A DNA stretch of 5,231 nt from Bacteroidales bacterium (GTDB taxonomy: Bacteria; Bacteroidota; Bacteroidia; Bacteroidales; Muribaculaceae): positions 1-5,231 of the forward strand of contig SFER01000163.1 of NCBI GenBank assembly GCA_004557195.1, read 5' to 3'. The position numbers were made by a program, and so were the translations under genes. Of the stretch, positions 4,002 to 5,231 are shown one piece after another; position 1 is the stretch's first letter; every line of letters begins with the position of its first letter. A model generated the notes under the pieces. It ran no database searches, had not been told where the DNA came from, and was given only the letters and a program-made list of their open reading frames with translations.

Positions 4002-5231
4002 ATGAATCACACCCCGCAGGACATAATCAACGAAAACCTCGAGCGCCGCAAGGCACTCGCCGCCCACGCCAACGCCTACAACCCAATCACCGGCGAAGGC
4101 TGCACTGGCGACCGCATCCGCATCGACCTCGCAGCCGGCGCCCACTATGTCCCAAAGGAAATGCCCATCGCCCCCCAATACCCTCTAAAACACCGCCCAA
4201 ACTACGATTTCGAGTACTGGCTCGCAACCATTAACATCCGCCCCACGACCCTCCAAAGGAGCATCATCGCAAATCTCGAAGCCGCAAGAAAAAACAACTA
4301 CGGAAGATTCATCATCTTCCACTCAGCCGGCGACGAAATCACCAACCTTCTAAAACTCTACATCAGGTGGCTCGAATTCTGGCGCACCCCGGGCGCCAAC
4401 TCCCTAATAATGTGCCCAAACACGCAAGAAGCCAAGGCGATGCGCCAAGAACTAAAACACATCGCAAAATTCAACCCCTCCGAGCTAAACCTCCAAGCAA
4501 AATCCCTAAAATACTCCTCCCCAACGCTAATCTACTGCCGCAAGTTAGCAAAATACACCCACATCCGCACCCATTACAGCAAGCGCACCTACCACACCGG
4601 CATCCCATATCACTACGCCCTAATCACCGACGCAAGCCGTTGCAGCTACGCCGACGATTACAAGCGCGCAGAAGAACCCTCACATCTCGAGGTTGCCTGC
4701 CGCCTAATCCCATCCACGATAGGCGGAATGTTCATCATAGAGAGCGGCAACCGCGCCATCAAAAACAAAAAGAAAACCGCGCCATCAAAAACAAAAAGAA
4801 ATACTTCTACGAACTTTGGGACCACGCCCAAAATCATCGAGTATCTTACACCCCAATCTTCCACTGCTGGCACGAATCCAACGCCAACGTGTTGCCCATC
4901 GAAGGCTCCTACACCGACTTCATCTTCTCGATGGACGACTACGAATGGCACCTATGGCGTGACCAAAAGCTAACATTGGAACAAATCAACTGGTACCGAA
5001 ACGAAACTTGGGACCTAACCGCCGCAGAGCGAGCACAATACTACTTCAGCGACTACGAGGAAGCCCAACAATGGCTCCCAGCCAATTTCGCACCCATAAA
5101 CCACCAAATCCAATTCGCCGAGGCGAAAGAGGAAGCCGAATCGGCAAAGCCGAGAGGCATCCTCCACACCGCCCAAGAATACAACGAAGAAGAATGGCAA
5201 GAGTTGCCAAGTAAGTGGAGCCATTTCCTCA
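4002..5231 (+). pseudogene. Terminase-like large-subunit ATPase, frameshifted and 3' partial
   Basis: ATG 4002 opens a frame that stays convincing to about 4775, where a 26-bp duplication shifts it; the shifted frame stops at 4973. Continuing from 4802 in the frame reached by skipping one copy gives uninterrupted protein to the window edge, about 401 residues in all. Resemblance, from memory, is to a Bacteroidales terminase-like family: N-terminal NPITGEG (27-33), YDFEYW (68-73), a region like LNRPQRKLV at about 79-90, IPSTIGGMFIIES (236-248) aligning with the segment that carries ESTANG, then MDDYEWHLW and LTLEQINWYR after the shift. Terminase large subunits package phage DNA using ATP. The Walker A position (family R-x-W-GGST) here reads HSAGDEIT (107-114), and the expected acidic Walker B reads ALITDAS (206-212), so ATPase activity is doubtful. 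Codons are strongly C-ending and Lys/Asn/Pro-rich, unlike radA, which suggests transfer. Either a decayed prophage relic or a switchable gene. Confidence 0.65.
4749..4801 (+). repeat. 26-bp tandem duplication causing the frameshift
   Basis: The sequence at 4749-4774 (starting AACCGCGCCATC, ending in an A/AC/AG-rich tract) is repeated exactly at 4775-4800, and the match extends one base further. The length of 26 is not a multiple of three. Deleting either copy joins ...NRAIKNKKK directly to YFYELW... in one frame. Confidence 0.95.

Noticed and set aside
3649..4005. 118-aa plus-strand frame overlapping the terminase-like start by 4 bp
   Set aside because: It crosses several hairpins and the promoter-like element, has low-complexity Ala/Arg/Pro/His content and shows no family resemblance.
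4805..4973. C-terminal end of the 323-aa frame (Thr/Ser/Pro-rich) as real protein
   Set aside because: After the 26-bp duplication this frame is off-phase. The other frame carries the family-like residues MDDYEWHLW and LTLEQINWYR and stays open to the window edge.

Overview
The window looks like a Bacteroidales chromosome. The support is the TAnnTTTG-type -7 promoter element (TATCTTTG upstream of two genes), start codons without Shine-Dalgarno sequences, and a C-terminal gene that resembles a terminase-like family I recall from Bacteroidales genomes. I cannot fix the genus from sequence alone.

Layout. Positions 1-2313 are ordinary core genome: the last 18 codons of an unidentified gene, a clear intrinsic terminator (68-100), then a two-gene unit with a SpoU/TrmH-family RNA 2'-O-methyltransferase (147-911) and, 6 bp later, radA (918-2285), the DNA-recombination/repair ATPase. 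The unit closes with an 11-bp perfect stem-loop that overlaps the radA stop codon. Next comes a small secreted Cys/Lys-rich repeat protein (2365-2652) built from a 15-residue module, followed by a 3' UTR with some pairing potential and a strong intrinsic terminator (2769-2804).

Positions 2805-3930 hold no gene I can support. The second half of this stretch is an array of inverted repeats: a 185-bp unit present about 2.1 times in tandem (3099-3490), whose hairpin arms differ between copies by compensatory base changes, then a series of unrelated short perfect hairpins (3503-3855). This is the most unusual part of the window. It is best read as a mosaic of REP/BIME-like intergenic hairpin elements or a structured RNA, not as protein or CRISPR.

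From about 3937 a new transcription unit starts: a TATCTTTG element, a 9-bp tandem repeat in the leader (which also encodes a possible nine-residue peptide), and a terminase-like gene running off the window's right edge. That gene appears broken: an exact 26-bp tandem duplication at 4749-4801 shifts the frame, and removing one copy in silico restores one reading frame to the window edge. Its ATP-binding motifs also look degraded, so it is probably a relic of a prophage or other mobile element. The hairpin array lies exactly between the core operon and this relic.
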